NCBI RefSeq assembly: GCF_030658505.1
Contig: NZ_JAUTXR010000173.1
Location: forward strand, 62,001 to 126,000
Direction: 5' to 3'
Source: Stenotrophomonas raiganjensis (SeqCode)
Lineage (GTDB): Bacteria; Pseudomonadota; Gammaproteobacteria; Xanthomonadales; Xanthomonadaceae
Length of the DNA: 64,000 bases
Under the pieces are notes generated by a model, which saw only the letters and a program-made list of their open reading frames with translations, was not told the DNA's origin and ran no database searches. Below are positions 16,683-26,734 of the stretch, piece after piece; within the stretch, counting starts at the first letter, position 1, and every line of letters starts with the position of its first letter. Position numbers and translations under genes: made by a program.

Positions 16683-17273
16683 ATGCGCGGACGCGACGAA
16701 GAAACCGGTGAATTCCACGACAAGAGCCGCAGCCAGAACCGGCGCGACGCGCTCGACGTGCTGGCCCTGGGCGAGAAACTGGTGTCGCTGACCCCGGCCC
16801 AGCTGGCGCGCCTGCCGATCCCGGAAGACCTGCTGCCGCATATCGCCGAGTGCAAGCGCATCACCGCCCACATCGCCCACAAGCGCCAGCTGGCGTTCCT
16901 GGCCAAGCACATGCGCCGCGAAGAAGAGGCCACGCTGGACGCGATCCGCGACGCGCTGGACGCAAACAGCGAAACCGGCCGCCGCGAAGTGGCGATGATG
17001 CATCGCGTTGAGGACTGGCGCGACCGCCTGCTGGCCGACGGTGACAAGGCGCTGGCGGCCCTGCTCGATGACTACCCGCAGGCCGACCGCCAGCAGCTGC
17101 GCACCCTGGTGCGCAACGCGCAGACCGAGAAGGCGAAGAACAAGCCGCCGCGCGCCTACCGCGAGATCTTCCAGGTACTGCGCGGCCTGATGCTGCCGGC
17201 CGCGCTGGGCCTGAAGACGGTTGGCGACGAAGACGCCGACCACGTCGAGACCGGCGAAGCCGACGAGGACTGA
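16683..17273 (+). CDS. darP: Ribosome-associated protein DarP (YjgA, DUF615)
   Basis: 196 residues, compared with 183 in E. coli. DarP binds late 50S ribosomal precursors and helps their maturation. The protein is almost entirely helical and highly charged. Family features include the opening [21 protein letters not shown], the [11 protein letters not shown] segment, [18 protein letters not shown], and a final [15 protein letters not shown] before an acidic tail. The gene lies between pmbA (divergent) and tldD (convergent), the same neighbour relation with pmbA seen in E. coli. Confidence 0.93.
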   Translation: MRGRDEETGEFHDKSRSQNRRDALDVLALGEKLVSLTPAQLARLPIPEDLLPHIAECKRITAHIAHKRQLAFLAKHMRREEEATLDAIRDALDANSETGRREVAMMHRVEDWRDRLLADGDKALAALLDDYPQADRQQLRTLVRNAQTEKAKNKPPRAYREIFQVLRGLMLPAALGLKTVGDEDADHVETGEADED

Positions 17274-17314
17274 GTCCCCGCCGGCCCAGGCGGTGGCAGT
17301 GGCCATCGCCCGGC

Positions 17315-18760
17315 TCAGGCCTGGGTACCGCCGACGGTGATGCCCTCGATCAGCAGCGAGGGCTGGCCGACACCCACCGGCACGCTCTGCCCGTCCTTGC
17401 CGCAGATGCCCACGCCCTCGTCCAGGCCCAGGTCGTTGCCGACCATGCGCACCTTCTGCATGGTTTCCGGGCCGTTGCCGATCAGGGTCGCGCCCTTCAC
17501 CGGCGTGGTGATGCGGCCGTCCTCGATCAGGTAGGCCTCGGTGGCCGAGAACACGTACTTGCCACTGGTGATGTCGACCTGGCCACCGCCGAAGTTGACC
17601 GCGTACAGGCCTTTCTTCACCGAACGGATCATCTCCTGCGGGTCGTGCTGGCCGGCACGCATGTAGGTATTGGTCATGCGCGGCATGGTCAGGTGCGCGA
17701 ACGATTCGCGGCGCCCGTTGCCGGTCGGCGCCATCCCCATCAGGCGCGCATTGAGGCTGTCCTGCATGTAGCCGACCAGGATGCCATCCTCGATCAACGT
17801 GGTGCACTGGGTCGGGTGGCCCTCGTCGTCGATGTTCAACGAACCGCGGCGGCCATCCAGGGTGCCATCATCGACAATGGTCACGCCCGGCGCCGCGACA
17901 CGCTCACCGATACGGCCGGCATAGACGCTGGTGCCCTTGCGGTTGAAATCACCTTCCAGGCCGTGGCCGACCGCTTCGTGCAGCAGCACGCCGGGCCAGC
18001 CCGGGCCGAGCACCACCGGCATCACCCCGGCCGGAGCCGGCACCGCTTCCAGGTTCACCAGCGCCTGGCGCAGCGCCTCCCGGGCGAAGGCCTCCGGGCG
18101 ACCGTCTGCGAAGAGCGCCTCGTAGCCATAGCGGCCGCCGCCACCGGCATAGCCGGATTCTCGGCGACCGTTGTGCTCGACGATCACCTGCACGTTCAGG
18201 CGCACCAGCGGGCGCACGTCAGCGCCCAGCACACCGTCACTGCGCGCAATCAGCACCGTATCGACGCCGCCGGACAAGCTCACCATCACCTGCTTCACCC
18301 GCGGGTCGGCGGCACGCAGGTAGCCATCCAGGCGCTTGAGCACCTCGACCTTGGCCTCGTTGCCGATACCGTCGATCGGGTCCAGCGCCGGATACAGCGC
18401 ACGCGCATGGCCACGCAGCAGCGATCGCCCGGACTGGGCACCGCCTTCACGCGAGATCGCGCGCGCCGACTGCGCCGCCGCCAGCAGCGCGTCGGCATGG
18501 ATGTCATCGGAGTAGGCAAAACCGGTCTTCTCGCCGGAAATCGCACGCACCCCCACGCCCTGCTCGATGGAATGGGCACCGTCCTTGACGATGCCGTCCT
18601 CCACGCTCCAGCTCTCGCGGCGGGCATGCTGGAAATAAAGGTCACCAAAGTCGACACCCGGGCCGAGCAACTGGCCGAAGGTGCGCTCCAGGCCTGCGGT
18701 ATCCAGGCCACCAGGGCGCAGCAGGCGGTCTTGGGCAAGCGTCAGGGCGATATCAGTCAT
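17315..18760 (-). CDS. tldD: Metalloprotease subunit TldD
   Basis: 481 residues, the same as E. coli TldD. It carries the zinc site: [13 protein letters not shown] supplies the HExxxH histidines, with later conserved segments [12 protein letters not shown] and [12 protein letters not shown]. Works with TldE (pmbA, 15247-16614) in peptide cleavage in the cytoplasm. The ATG at 18760 ([10 protein letters not shown]) is preferred over one 36 bases upstream, which adds only RPRTPRSR. Last gene of the maf-rng-yhdP-tldD operon; 60 bases separate it from yhdP. Confidence 0.95.
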   Translation of the reverse strand: MTDIALTLAQDRLLRPGGLDTAGLERTFGQLLGPGVDFGDLYFQHARRESWSVEDGIVKDGAHSIEQGVGVRAISGEKTGFAYSDDIHADALLAAAQSARAISREGGAQSGRSLLRGHARALYPALDPIDGIGNEAKVEVLKRLDGYLRAADPRVKQVMVSLSGGVDTVLIARSDGVLGADVRPLVRLNVQVIVEHNGRRESGYAGGGGRYGYEALFADGRPEAFAREALRQALVNLEAVPAPAGVMPVVLGPGWPGVLLHEAVGHGLEGDFNRKGTSVYAGRIGERVAAPGVTIVDDGTLDGRRGSLNIDDEGHPTQCTTLIEDGILVGYMQDSLNARLMGMAPTGNGRRESFAHLTMPRMTNTYMRAGQHDPQEMIRSVKKGLYAVNFGGGQVDITSGKYVFSATEAYLIEDGRITTPVKGATLIGNGPETMQKVRMVGNDLGLDEGVGICGKDGQSVPVGVGQPSLLIEGITVGGTQA

Positions 18761-18820
18761 GGTCCTCGATCTGGGGGTGCGGGGGCGCTGAGGCAAGCCC
18801 CATGGACAGGAAAACCACGC

Positions 18821-21800
18821 TCAGCGCGAGTGCGGGCGTGGCAGGTCGGTGACCGGGGGCGGTATTGCCGCTGCCGGGCCCGGTGCGGGCGTCGGCGGCG
18901 TCTTGTCGCGGCTGCGCTCGATCACTTCCACCTTCGGCTCCTTCCAGGGACCGGTCACCTTGTAGGTACGGGCGCCGATCTCGCCCAACGGCTTGGACAA
19001 TACCGCATTGGTGGCCGCACCGAGCGCCGCGCCGACCGGGCCGCCGGCAACGGCGCCAACCACGGTCAGCAGGTTGCCGGCGCGCGGATTCACGTCGATG
19101 GTCTGGTCGAACTGCTGGTTGCGCAGGTCGGCCTGGCCGCGGATGGTGATGTTGGCCGCCGGGCCTTCGATCAGCACCTTGTCGGTGCGGGCCATGCCCT
19201 GGCCGAACTGCACGCTGCCATCGACCTGGTTGAACGCGAAGCCCTTGGAGAAGAAATCGCGGAAGTCGAACATCAGACGCCGCGGCAACTGGGTCACGCT
19301 GAGCAGGCCGAGCACGCGGCCGGCCCCCGGCTCCAGCTCCAGCAGCTGTCCGTTGCGCGCATGCAGATCAAGCTGGCCCTGCAGATTGCCCAGCTGGAAA
19401 TCCGAGGGGCCACCGCTCCACGAGGCCTGCAGCTGTGCCTGGCCGGAGCCGCCGCGCAGCTGGCCACCGTAGTCCAGGTTCTGCATCAGTCCACCCAGGT
19501 CTTCACTGCGCACCTGCGCGGTCAGTTCGGTGCGGGCGCCGCCGGTACGGCCCAGCCAGCGGCCGCTGATGTCGATCTCCTGGTCCGGAGCGCGGAAACG
19601 CAGCGTATCCACGTTCAGGCCGTTGGCCAGCGGCCGCGTACGCAGCACCGCCTGGCCAAGTACCACCTTGCCGAACTGCAGGTCGGCAATGTCCAGCGCG
19701 AACGGCGGCAGCTTGGCCGGATCCATGTCGTTGGCGCCGGCCTGCATCCGTGCCGGCGCTGCCGGTGCCCCCGGTACCGCTGGCAGCGACTGCCAGTGCA
19801 CACGGTCGAGCTGGCCACTGATGGTGCCACCCTCGGCATTGGGCACGGTCAGGCGCCCCGCCAGTGACGGCCCGTCCAGGCGTACGTCCAGCGCCTGCGG
19901 GCCAGGCTGCAACTGCAACCGTGTCTGCCCGAAGACGCCGCCGATCAGCAGCAGCTTGCCGACCTGCACATCCACCGCGCGCAGCGGCATCGCGTCGTCA
20001 TCACCGCCGCCGCGGGCCAGGCTGATCCATTCCAGCGCATCCAGGGTCGGGCTGCGGCCGTTGACGGTCAGCCCGTTCGGTGGCGGCTCGCGATCGACGT
20101 GGTCGCTGCCGAGCGTGACCTGCACGCCGGTCTGGTTGTTGTGGCTGCGCGCGGCCAGGGCCAGGCGCTGGCCAAAGGCCACGTCGATGCGGCCGGCCCC
20201 CATCGGCAGCTGCGCAGCCACCGTGGTCGCCAGCGGTTCGGTGGCCGGCTTGTCCAGCGGCGCCGGCAGGTCCAGGCGGGTGCCTACCAGGTCCGAACTC
20301 AGGCGCAGTTCGCTGGGGGGGGCGGGTGCACCCGCGGCAACCTTCGGCAGGTTGACCGCAATGGTCCACGGCGACGTGCCCGCGATATAGGGCTTCAGCC
20401 ACGCCATTTCCGGCGCGCGATCGATCAGCACGCCGGCATCGAGGTTGGCCGACAGCTGTGATTCAAACGCCAGTCTGCTGTCGTGCACGTAGCCGCCGGC
20501 GCGCAGGCTCAGGCGGCCGTCCTGCCCGAGGTGACGCACCGTCAGTGCCTCGGCGCCGAAACCGCCGTTGCTGTAGCGCGCCTGCCCGTGCATGTTGTCG
20601 AAGGCCAGCTGGAACCGCTTGTCGACCAGCTTCACGCCGTTGAGGTCGACCGTGCCCTGCAGGTGGCCCTCGCCCTCATCCAGGTGCAGCGGCTGCAGCA
20701 GGTCGAAGGTCACATGCGCCGGTCCCGCTGCGGTGAGGTTGTCGAGGGTGTCACCATAGTCCTTGTGCAACGGGCTCTGCCGCAGCATCGCCAGCAGCTT
20801 GCCCGCCTCGCTCTGGGCATCGGCACGCACGTACAGGGGCTGCTGGCCGAAGTCCGGAATGCCAGCCTCGAACGTCTGCACCGCCACACCGGCCAGGTCG
20901 CCACGCCCCCGCATGTCGAAGCCGGGGCCAATGAAAGCGATATCGGCATCGACCTGGCGCATCAGCGGCCAGTCGTGCTGGAAGCGGATGTCGCCGTTGG
21001 TGATGTGGCCGGTGGCCTCGAAGCGGCCATTGTTGTTGTCGAACGGCCAGTCGTCCAGGTCACCGCTGACCAGGCCGACACCATTGCGCACCTGGCCACC
21101 GGCCAGCGCCATGTCCAGCCAGTCGGTGGCGCCCTTGCTCATCTTCGAGTGGATCCAGAAGCGCTTGGCCGCAGTCATCGGCACATCGTCAAGCTTGGCT
21201 GCCAGCTGCAGCCAAGGCCGTGTGCCGTCGCCCTGGAACCAGGCACCGCCGCGCACGTCGGCCGCATAGTCGGTACCTTCCACGCGCATCGCCGCGGTGC
21301 CGATACGCCAGCCACCGCCCTCATCGCGCCAGCCCACCACCTGTCCCGCCAGGTGCAGGTCATGGCGCACGCCAAAGCCGGTCGGCCAATCGAACTGCAG
21401 CTGCCGTTGCGGCTGCAGCTGCAGGCTGAAGCCATCGGCATCCCCCTCGAAGCGTCCCCCCAGGCCACGCAGCCCCGGGGAATGCCCGACGCTGGCGAAG
21501 CCCAGTGACTGCAGCTCCCCCTGGACCCGCAGCGGGCCATCGCGTTCGCCGGCCAGCTGCAGCTCACGCACGTCCAGCTGCGGTTTGGACAGGAACAGCC
21601 AGTGGCGCAGGCCCGGCTCAAGGCGATCACTCAGCGCCAGCGCACGCAGCACGGTACCGGCCTGCACTGCACCGGAACTCACCTGCAGCCGCTTGCCAAC
21701 CTGCACCTGCAGGCCATCAAGCTGTTGCTCACCGTCTTCCGTCTTCAGCCGCAGGCGTGGCACCTGCAACGCCCAGCCATCAGCCTGGCGCTGCCAGCGC

Positions 21801-22684
21801 AGGCGCGCCTGCAGTCGCTGAAGCTGCAACTGCGGCGCCGCCAGATCCGGCATCGGCGCACCGTCGATGCGCACGTCACGCAGGTCCGAATCGGTGGTCA
21901 ATGCCACCGGCGTGAAATCACGCAGCGTCAGCCATAGGTTCAGTTCGCCCTTGCCCTCGCGCAGGCGCACGCCAGCGGCTGCCAGCAACGACGACCATGC
22001 GTGGAAATCCACCGGATCCGCGCCCAGCCAGGCCTGGCCGTTGCCGCGTACACGATCGACGTCCAGGACTGCGGTCAGCGGCAGCGCATCGGTCTGCGCC
22101 CAGGCGCGTACGCCCACGCGCAGGCGATCGCCGTTCACGCGCAGGCGCAGGTCGATGCGCGGCAGCGTCGTGTCGATGCCCAGGCCCGGCGCGTGCACGC
22201 CGAGACGGCCACCGATCACCTGAAGCTCGCCCAGCCGCCGCAGCGCGTCCAGCGGGTCGCCCTCGCTGCCGGACTGCGGCAGGCCACGCACCGACCACCG
22301 ACCATCGTCGCCCTGCTGCAGGTCCAGTGCCAGGCCGCGCAGGCGCAGCTCGGTCAGCGAGCGACCGGGCAGCAGGCCGCTGTACATCGACACCAGCACT
22401 TCGGCCTCGCCGATCGCCAGGCCCTGGCCGGCGCCGATGCGCAGGCCCTTCAGCTGCAGCAGCGGGCCGCGACGGGTCCAAGCGGTCTGCAGCTGGTCGA
22501 AACGTACCGGCTGGCCGGCACGCTCGCTCAGCCAGGCGGCAATCTTTTCAGGATGACGCTCAGCCAGCGGCAGCAGCTGGCTGAGCGTGCCCACCAGCAG
22601 TGCAAGCCCAACCAGGCCCACCGCACAGGCGGCAATGACATGACGGCGGATCCTTCGCAGTCGCAGGCGCGGCGGCGCGCTCAT
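18821..22684 (-). CDS. yhdP: YhdP family AsmA-like inter-membrane protein
   Basis: 1287 residues, close to E. coli YhdP (1266). YhdP, with TamB and YdbH, is thought to bridge inner and outer membranes and move phospholipid. A single N-terminal membrane helix (VIAACAVGLVGLALLVGTL, about residues 15-33) anchors a long run of beta-strand repeats (DUF3971), ending in the AsmA-like C-terminal domain and a proline-rich tail. Conserved local pieces include WLDMALAGGQVRNG and GGSGQAQLQASWSGGP. Placed between rng and tldD exactly as in enterobacteria. Confidence 0.93.
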   Translation of the reverse strand: MSAPPRLRLRRIRRHVIAACAVGLVGLALLVGTLSQLLPLAERHPEKIAAWLSERAGQPVRFDQLQTAWTRRGPLLQLKGLRIGAGQGLAIGEAEVLVSMYSGLLPGRSLTELRLRGLALDLQQGDDGRWSVRGLPQSGSEGDPLDALRRLGELQVIGGRLGVHAPGLGIDTTLPRIDLRLRVNGDRLRVGVRAWAQTDALPLTAVLDVDRVRGNGQAWLGADPVDFHAWSSLLAAAGVRLREGKGELNLWLTLRDFTPVALTTDSDLRDVRIDGAPMPDLAAPQLQLQRLQARLRWQRQADGWALQVPRLRLKTEDGEQQLDGLQVQVGKRLQVSSGAVQAGTVLRALALSDRLEPGLRHWLFLSKPQLDVRELQLAGERDGPLRVQGELQSLGFASVGHSPGLRGLGGRFEGDADGFSLQLQPQRQLQFDWPTGFGVRHDLHLAGQVVGWRDEGGGWRIGTAAMRVEGTDYAADVRGGAWFQGDGTRPWLQLAAKLDDVPMTAAKRFWIHSKMSKGATDWLDMALAGGQVRNGVGLVSGDLDDWPFDNNNGRFEATGHITNGDIRFQHDWPLMRQVDADIAFIGPGFDMRGRGDLAGVAVQTFEAGIPDFGQQPLYVRADAQSEAGKLLAMLRQSPLHKDYGDTLDNLTAAGPAHVTFDLLQPLHLDEGEGHLQGTVDLNGVKLVDKRFQLAFDNMHGQARYSNGGFGAEALTVRHLGQDGRLSLRAGGYVHDSRLAFESQLSANLDAGVLIDRAPEMAWLKPYIAGTSPWTIAVNLPKVAAGAPAPPSELRLSSDLVGTRLDLPAPLDKPATEPLATTVAAQLPMGAGRIDVAFGQRLALAARSHNNQTGVQVTLGSDHVDREPPPNGLTVNGRSPTLDALEWISLARGGGDDDAMPLRAVDVQVGKLLLIGGVFGQTRLQLQPGPQALDVRLDGPSLAGRLTVPNAEGGTISGQLDRVHWQSLPAVPGAPAAPARMQAGANDMDPAKLPPFALDIADLQFGKVVLGQAVLRTRPLANGLNVDTLRFRAPDQEIDISGRWLGRTGGARTELTAQVRSEDLGGLMQNLDYGGQLRGGSGQAQLQASWSGGPSDFQLGNLQGQLDLHARNGQLLELEPGAGRVLGLLSVTQLPRRLMFDFRDFFSKGFAFNQVDGSVQFGQGMARTDKVLIEGPAANITIRGQADLRNQQFDQTIDVNPRAGNLLTVVGAVAGGPVGAALGAATNAVLSKPLGEIGARTYKVTGPWKEPKVEVIERSRDKTPPTPAPGPAAAIPPPVTDLPRPHSR

Positions 22685-22714
22685 CGGCCACCGCCGGCAT
22701 GCGGCCGGCGAGGA

Positions 22715-24194
22715 TCAGAGCAGAACGACATCGAACTGCTCCTGCAGGTACTGCTCGTCCGCCTGGAAGCGGATGCTCTTGCCGAGGAACTCTTCCAGCT
22801 CGGCCACCGCCGACGATTCCTCATCGGTGATGCGCGCAACCACCTTGGTCGACGCGATCACCAGCAACCGTGCTGCATCGAACTGGCGCACCGCTCGGGT
22901 GATCTCGCGGAAAATCTCGTAAGTCACCGTCTCGGTGGTCTTGATGCTGCCACGGCCACTGCACTGCGGGCAGGTTTCCGACAGCTGGCGCTCCAGGCTT
23001 TCCACCGTGCGCTTGCGGGTCATCTCCACCAGGCCCAGTGGCGAGAAGTCGTACACCGTGGTCTTGGCATGGTCGCGGGCCAGCGCCTTTTCCAGGGTGC
23101 GCAGCACCTGGCGGCGATGCTCGGCGTCATCCATGTCGATGAAGTCGATGATGATGATGCCGCCCAGGTTGCGCAGCCGAAGCTGCCGCGCCACTGCCTG
23201 CGCTGCTTCCAGGTTGGTGCGGAACACCGTCTCTTCCAGGTTGCGCTGGCCAAGGAACGAACCGGTGTTGACGTCGATGGTGGTCATCGCCTCGGTCTGG
23301 TCGATCACCAGGTAGCCACCCGATTTCAACGGCACCTGCTTGTCCAGCGCGCGGCCGATTTCGTCCTCCACCCCGAACATGTCGAAGATCGGGCGGTCAC
23401 CGGCGTACAGCTCCAGTTTCTCCGCCAGCACCGGCATGTACTTGGCCACGAAGGCCTGCAGCTGCGCGAAGGTCTCCTTGGAATCGACCTTCACCTTGTC
23501 CACGTCCTTGCGGATCAGGTCGCGCACCGAGCGCAGCGGCAGGCTCAGGTCTTCATAGATGTTGCTGCACGAGGGCGCTTCGCGGCCACGGCGCTCGACC
23601 ACGTTCCAGACCCGCGACAGGTAGGCGATGTCCTCGGCAATGGCCTCGGCCGGCTGGCCTTCGGCATTGGTGCGCACGATGTAGCCATAACCGCCATGCT
23701 GCGCCGAAAGCTCGGTCACCAGCGCCTTCAGCCGCGCGCGTTCGGCTTCATCTTCGATGCGCGCCGACACGCCCACCACCTTGGACTGCGGCAGCAGCAC
23801 CATGTAGCGCGAGGGAATGCTGATCTGGGTGGTCAGGCGGGCGCCCTTGGTACCGATCGGGTCCTTCACCACCTGCACCACGATGTCCTGGCCGTCGCGC
23901 AGCAGCTCGACGATCGGCACGCTGGCCGGCGGCGGCAGCGTGGTGTTCTCGGTATCGGCGCTGGCCACCGGCGCCGGGCGCACCACGTCGTTGGCGTGCA
24001 GGAACGCGGCGCGCTCCAGCCCGACCTCGACGAAAGCCGCCTGCATGCCGGGCATGACCCGCTGCACCTTGCCCTTGTAGATGTTGCCGACCACGCCACG
24101 GCGCCAGCCGCGCTCGATGTGCAGTTCCTGCAGCATGCCATTTTCGATCACCGCGACCCGGGTCTCGCGCGGGGTCACATTGACCAGGATTTCC

Positions 24195-24202
<8 letters not shown>
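22715..24202 (-). CDS. rng: Ribonuclease G
   Basis: 495 residues, versus 489 in E. coli. RNase G is a single-strand-specific endonuclease that matures the 5' end of 16S rRNA and turns over some mRNAs. The S1 domain is near residues 35-120 ([20 protein letters not shown]). The catalytic core carries [10 protein letters not shown] and [10 protein letters not shown], whose Asp residues bind magnesium, and the zinc-link CPQCSGRG holds the dimer. It lacks the long C-terminal scaffold of RNase E, as expected. Start ATG at 24202 overlaps the end of maf by 8 bases. Confidence 0.95.
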
Positions 24203-24803
<601 letters not shown>

Positions 24804-24809
24804 CGGCAC

Positions 24810-24815
24810 AGCATA
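24810..24815 (-). promoter_or_regulatory. Probable -10 element of a leaderless maf transcript
   Basis: On the minus strand TATGCT ends six bases before the maf ATG (GTGCCG between), with no ribosome binding site. The 130-base gap to the divergent SIMPL gene holds both promoters. Confidence 0.45.
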
Positions 24816-24933
24816 ACTGAGGCCGCCACCTGAATCGTCAGCAACCCGTTCCGGAACGCGTTCAACCCCGAACAGGCTCACAGCGCGTTCATCGCTACAA
24901 CACCACCCTCAACGGCACAACAAGGAGTTCTCC

Positions 24934-25671
24934 ATGCGCCTGACCGCCACCCCGCTGCTGCTTGCCCTGTCCCTCGCCCTTGGAACCTCGATGACTGCCC
25001 ATGCCGCCCCGTCGTCGCCGTCGATCGCCGCCCCGGCCGAAGGCACCCTGCTGAACATCTCGGCCAATGCCGAGGCCACCCGCGTGCCGGACGTGGCCAC
25101 CCTGTCGGCCGGCGTGGTCACCCAGGCCGCCGACGGCAACAGCGCGATGCGCCAGAACGCCCAGCAGATGGACAAGGTGCTGGCCGCGATCAAGGCCGCC
25201 GGCATTGCCGAGCGCGACGTGCAGACCAGCGGCGTCAGCCTCAGTCCGCAGTACCGCTATGCCGACAACGAAGCACCGAAGATCACCGGCTACCAGGCCA
25301 GCAACACGGTCAGCCTGAAGGTGCGCGACATCGCCAAGCTCGGCAAGGTGCTGGATGCACTGGCTGCGCAGGGCGCCAACCAGATCAATGGCCCCAGCTT
25401 CGAGATCGACCAGCCCGAGCCGGTCTATGACGAAGCCCGCCTGGCCGCGCTGAAGAAGGCCCAGGCCCGCGCCCAGACCTATGCGAAGTCGCTGGGCCTG
25501 CAGGTGCGCCGCATCGTCAGCATTTCCGAGAACAGCAATGGCGGCTTCCGCCCGATGCCGATGATGCGCACCATGGCCGCCGGTGCGGCGATGGACAAGG
25601 CCACCCCCGTCGCGCCGGGTGAATCCACGGTTTCGGTCAATCTGGACGTGGTGTTCGAACTGGGCCGCTGA
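24934..25671 (+). CDS. SIMPL domain (DUF541, YggE-like) periplasmic protein
   Basis: 245 residues. The start ATG has AAGGAG eight bases upstream. A signal peptide (LLLALSLALGTSMTAHA) with a cleavage site after AHA precedes the SIMPL domain: ISANAEATRVPDVATLSAGV, then ITGYQASNTVSLKVRDI and LAALKKAQARAQTYAKSLGL, the last being a well conserved family helix. YggE in E. coli forms oligomeric rings and lowers oxidative stress; the molecular role is not settled. Transcribed alone, divergent from maf, with a strong terminator downstream. Confidence 0.9.
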   Translation: MRLTATPLLLALSLALGTSMTAHAAPSSPSIAAPAEGTLLNISANAEATRVPDVATLSAGVVTQAADGNSAMRQNAQQMDKVLAAIKAAGIAERDVQTSGVSLSPQYRYADNEAPKITGYQASNTVSLKVRDIAKLGKVLDALAAQGANQINGPSFEIDQPEPVYDEARLAALKKAQARAQTYAKSLGLQVRRIVSISENSNGGFRPMPMMRTMAAGAAMDKATPVAPGESTVSVNLDVVFELGR

Positions 25672-25692
25672 TCGCGCCCACCGCCACCAGCA

Positions 25693-25724
25693 AAGGCGGG
25701 TCCCGCAAGGGGCCCGCCTTTTTT
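25693..25724 (+). terminator. Intrinsic terminator after the SIMPL gene
   Basis: AAGGCGGGTCCC pairs with GGGGCCCGCCTT (one G-T wobble) around GCAA and is followed by TTTT. It lies 22 bases after the stop. Confidence 0.9.
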
Positions 25725-25888
25725 CATGCACATCGCCGGCGCTGGCTGAAGGCCAGCCCAACGACACCGGCCCTGCCTCTAGGCAGTGGTCGCCACGCCG
25801 GGCTACTGATGCACTGCCAGCCGCGTGCGGCAACCCCGCCACGGGCCCTGGTGCGTTGAGGACTTCGTCACTGGCATGGAGGTGGACC

Positions 25889-26536
25889 ATGGTTCGTACG
25901 TATCCCGTTGCATCCCCGCACTTCGACCCCGCCCGCGTTGCCGCCTGGAGCGCGGCCATCGCCCTGCATCTGCTCGCATTCCTGTTGCTGCTGATCCCCG
26001 CGACCTACCAGGCCGTGCAGGTCCCGCGTGATCCGACCACGGTCAGGCTGATCGAGAAGATTCCCCTACCGCCGACGCCACCGATACAGGAACCGAAGGA
26101 GGTCGCGCAGGTCGTGCCGAAACCGCATGCGCAGCCGGCGACACCGCCGCTGCCTGCTGCCACCGCAACGGCGGAGGAAACACAGGGCATCGCACTGCCG
26201 GCAGCCGAGTCGGCCGCGCCGCAACTCACGCCGAGCATCGACAGCCCGGCACCGCTGGCCGGTGCGCAGCTGCAGTACCGCAGTGCACCGCCGCCGACCT
26301 ATCCGCTGCCGGCACTGCGCAATCATGAGCAGGGCACGGTGCTGCTACGGGTGGAAGTTGACAGCGGCGGCCAGCCGGTCATGGTCAGCATCGAGCGCAG
26401 CAGTGGCTCGCGCAGCCTGGACCAGGCCGCGCGCCAGCAGGTGCTCAAGCGCTGGCGCTTCGAACCGGCACAGCGTGACGGTGTGGCGGTACCGGCCATC
26501 GGCCTGGTGCCGGTACAGTTCTCGCTGCCGGATTGA
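25889..26536 (+). CDS. Energy transducer TonB
   Basis: 215 residues. One N-terminal membrane helix (AWSAAIALHLLAFLLLLIPA) is followed by a proline-rich periplasmic spacer (PLPPTPPIQEPKEV, PKPHAQPATPPLP) and a C-terminal TonB domain of about 80 residues with YPLPALRNHEQGTVLLRVEV and the conserved SSGSRSLDQAA...WRFEPA. TonB passes proton-motive energy from ExbB/ExbD to outer-membrane receptors. No exbBD genes are present here, so this is an accessory TonB. GGAGG six bases before the ATG at 25889 decides the start. A large TonB-dependent receptor lies just downstream, separated by a terminator. Confidence 0.92.
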   Translation: MVRTYPVASPHFDPARVAAWSAAIALHLLAFLLLLIPATYQAVQVPRDPTTVRLIEKIPLPPTPPIQEPKEVAQVVPKPHAQPATPPLPAATATAEETQGIALPAAESAAPQLTPSIDSPAPLAGAQLQYRSAPPPTYPLPALRNHEQGTVLLRVEVDSGGQPVMVSIERSSGSRSLDQAARQQVLKRWRFEPAQRDGVAVPAIGLVPVQFSLPD

Positions 26537-26544
26537 GCATGGCG

Positions 26545-26575
26545 AGCCGGCCCGGCACGCCGCCGGGCCGGCTTT
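26545..26575 (+). terminator. Intrinsic terminator after tonB
   Basis: AGCCGGCCCGGC pairs with GCCGGGCCGGCT around ACGCC, followed by TT. The stem is very stable but the T tract is minimal. Confidence 0.75.
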
Positions 26576-26734
26576 CACAGCCGAAAAGACAAACTCGGCA
26601 AAGTCGCCAGACACGCGTTACGAATTAAGCAAAATTTCACTGCTTCGTCACCCATCGGAAACCTAGATTGGCCCGTCCCGGAGCCTTCCGGAGACAGCCC
26701 TCAACGCTATGGTTTTCCAGTTAGGAGAGAAGCT

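Noticed and set aside
17645..19867. 740-codon frame antisense to tldD and yhdP
   Set aside because: Same GC shadow effect; composition is typical of antisense frames and no motif is recognisable.
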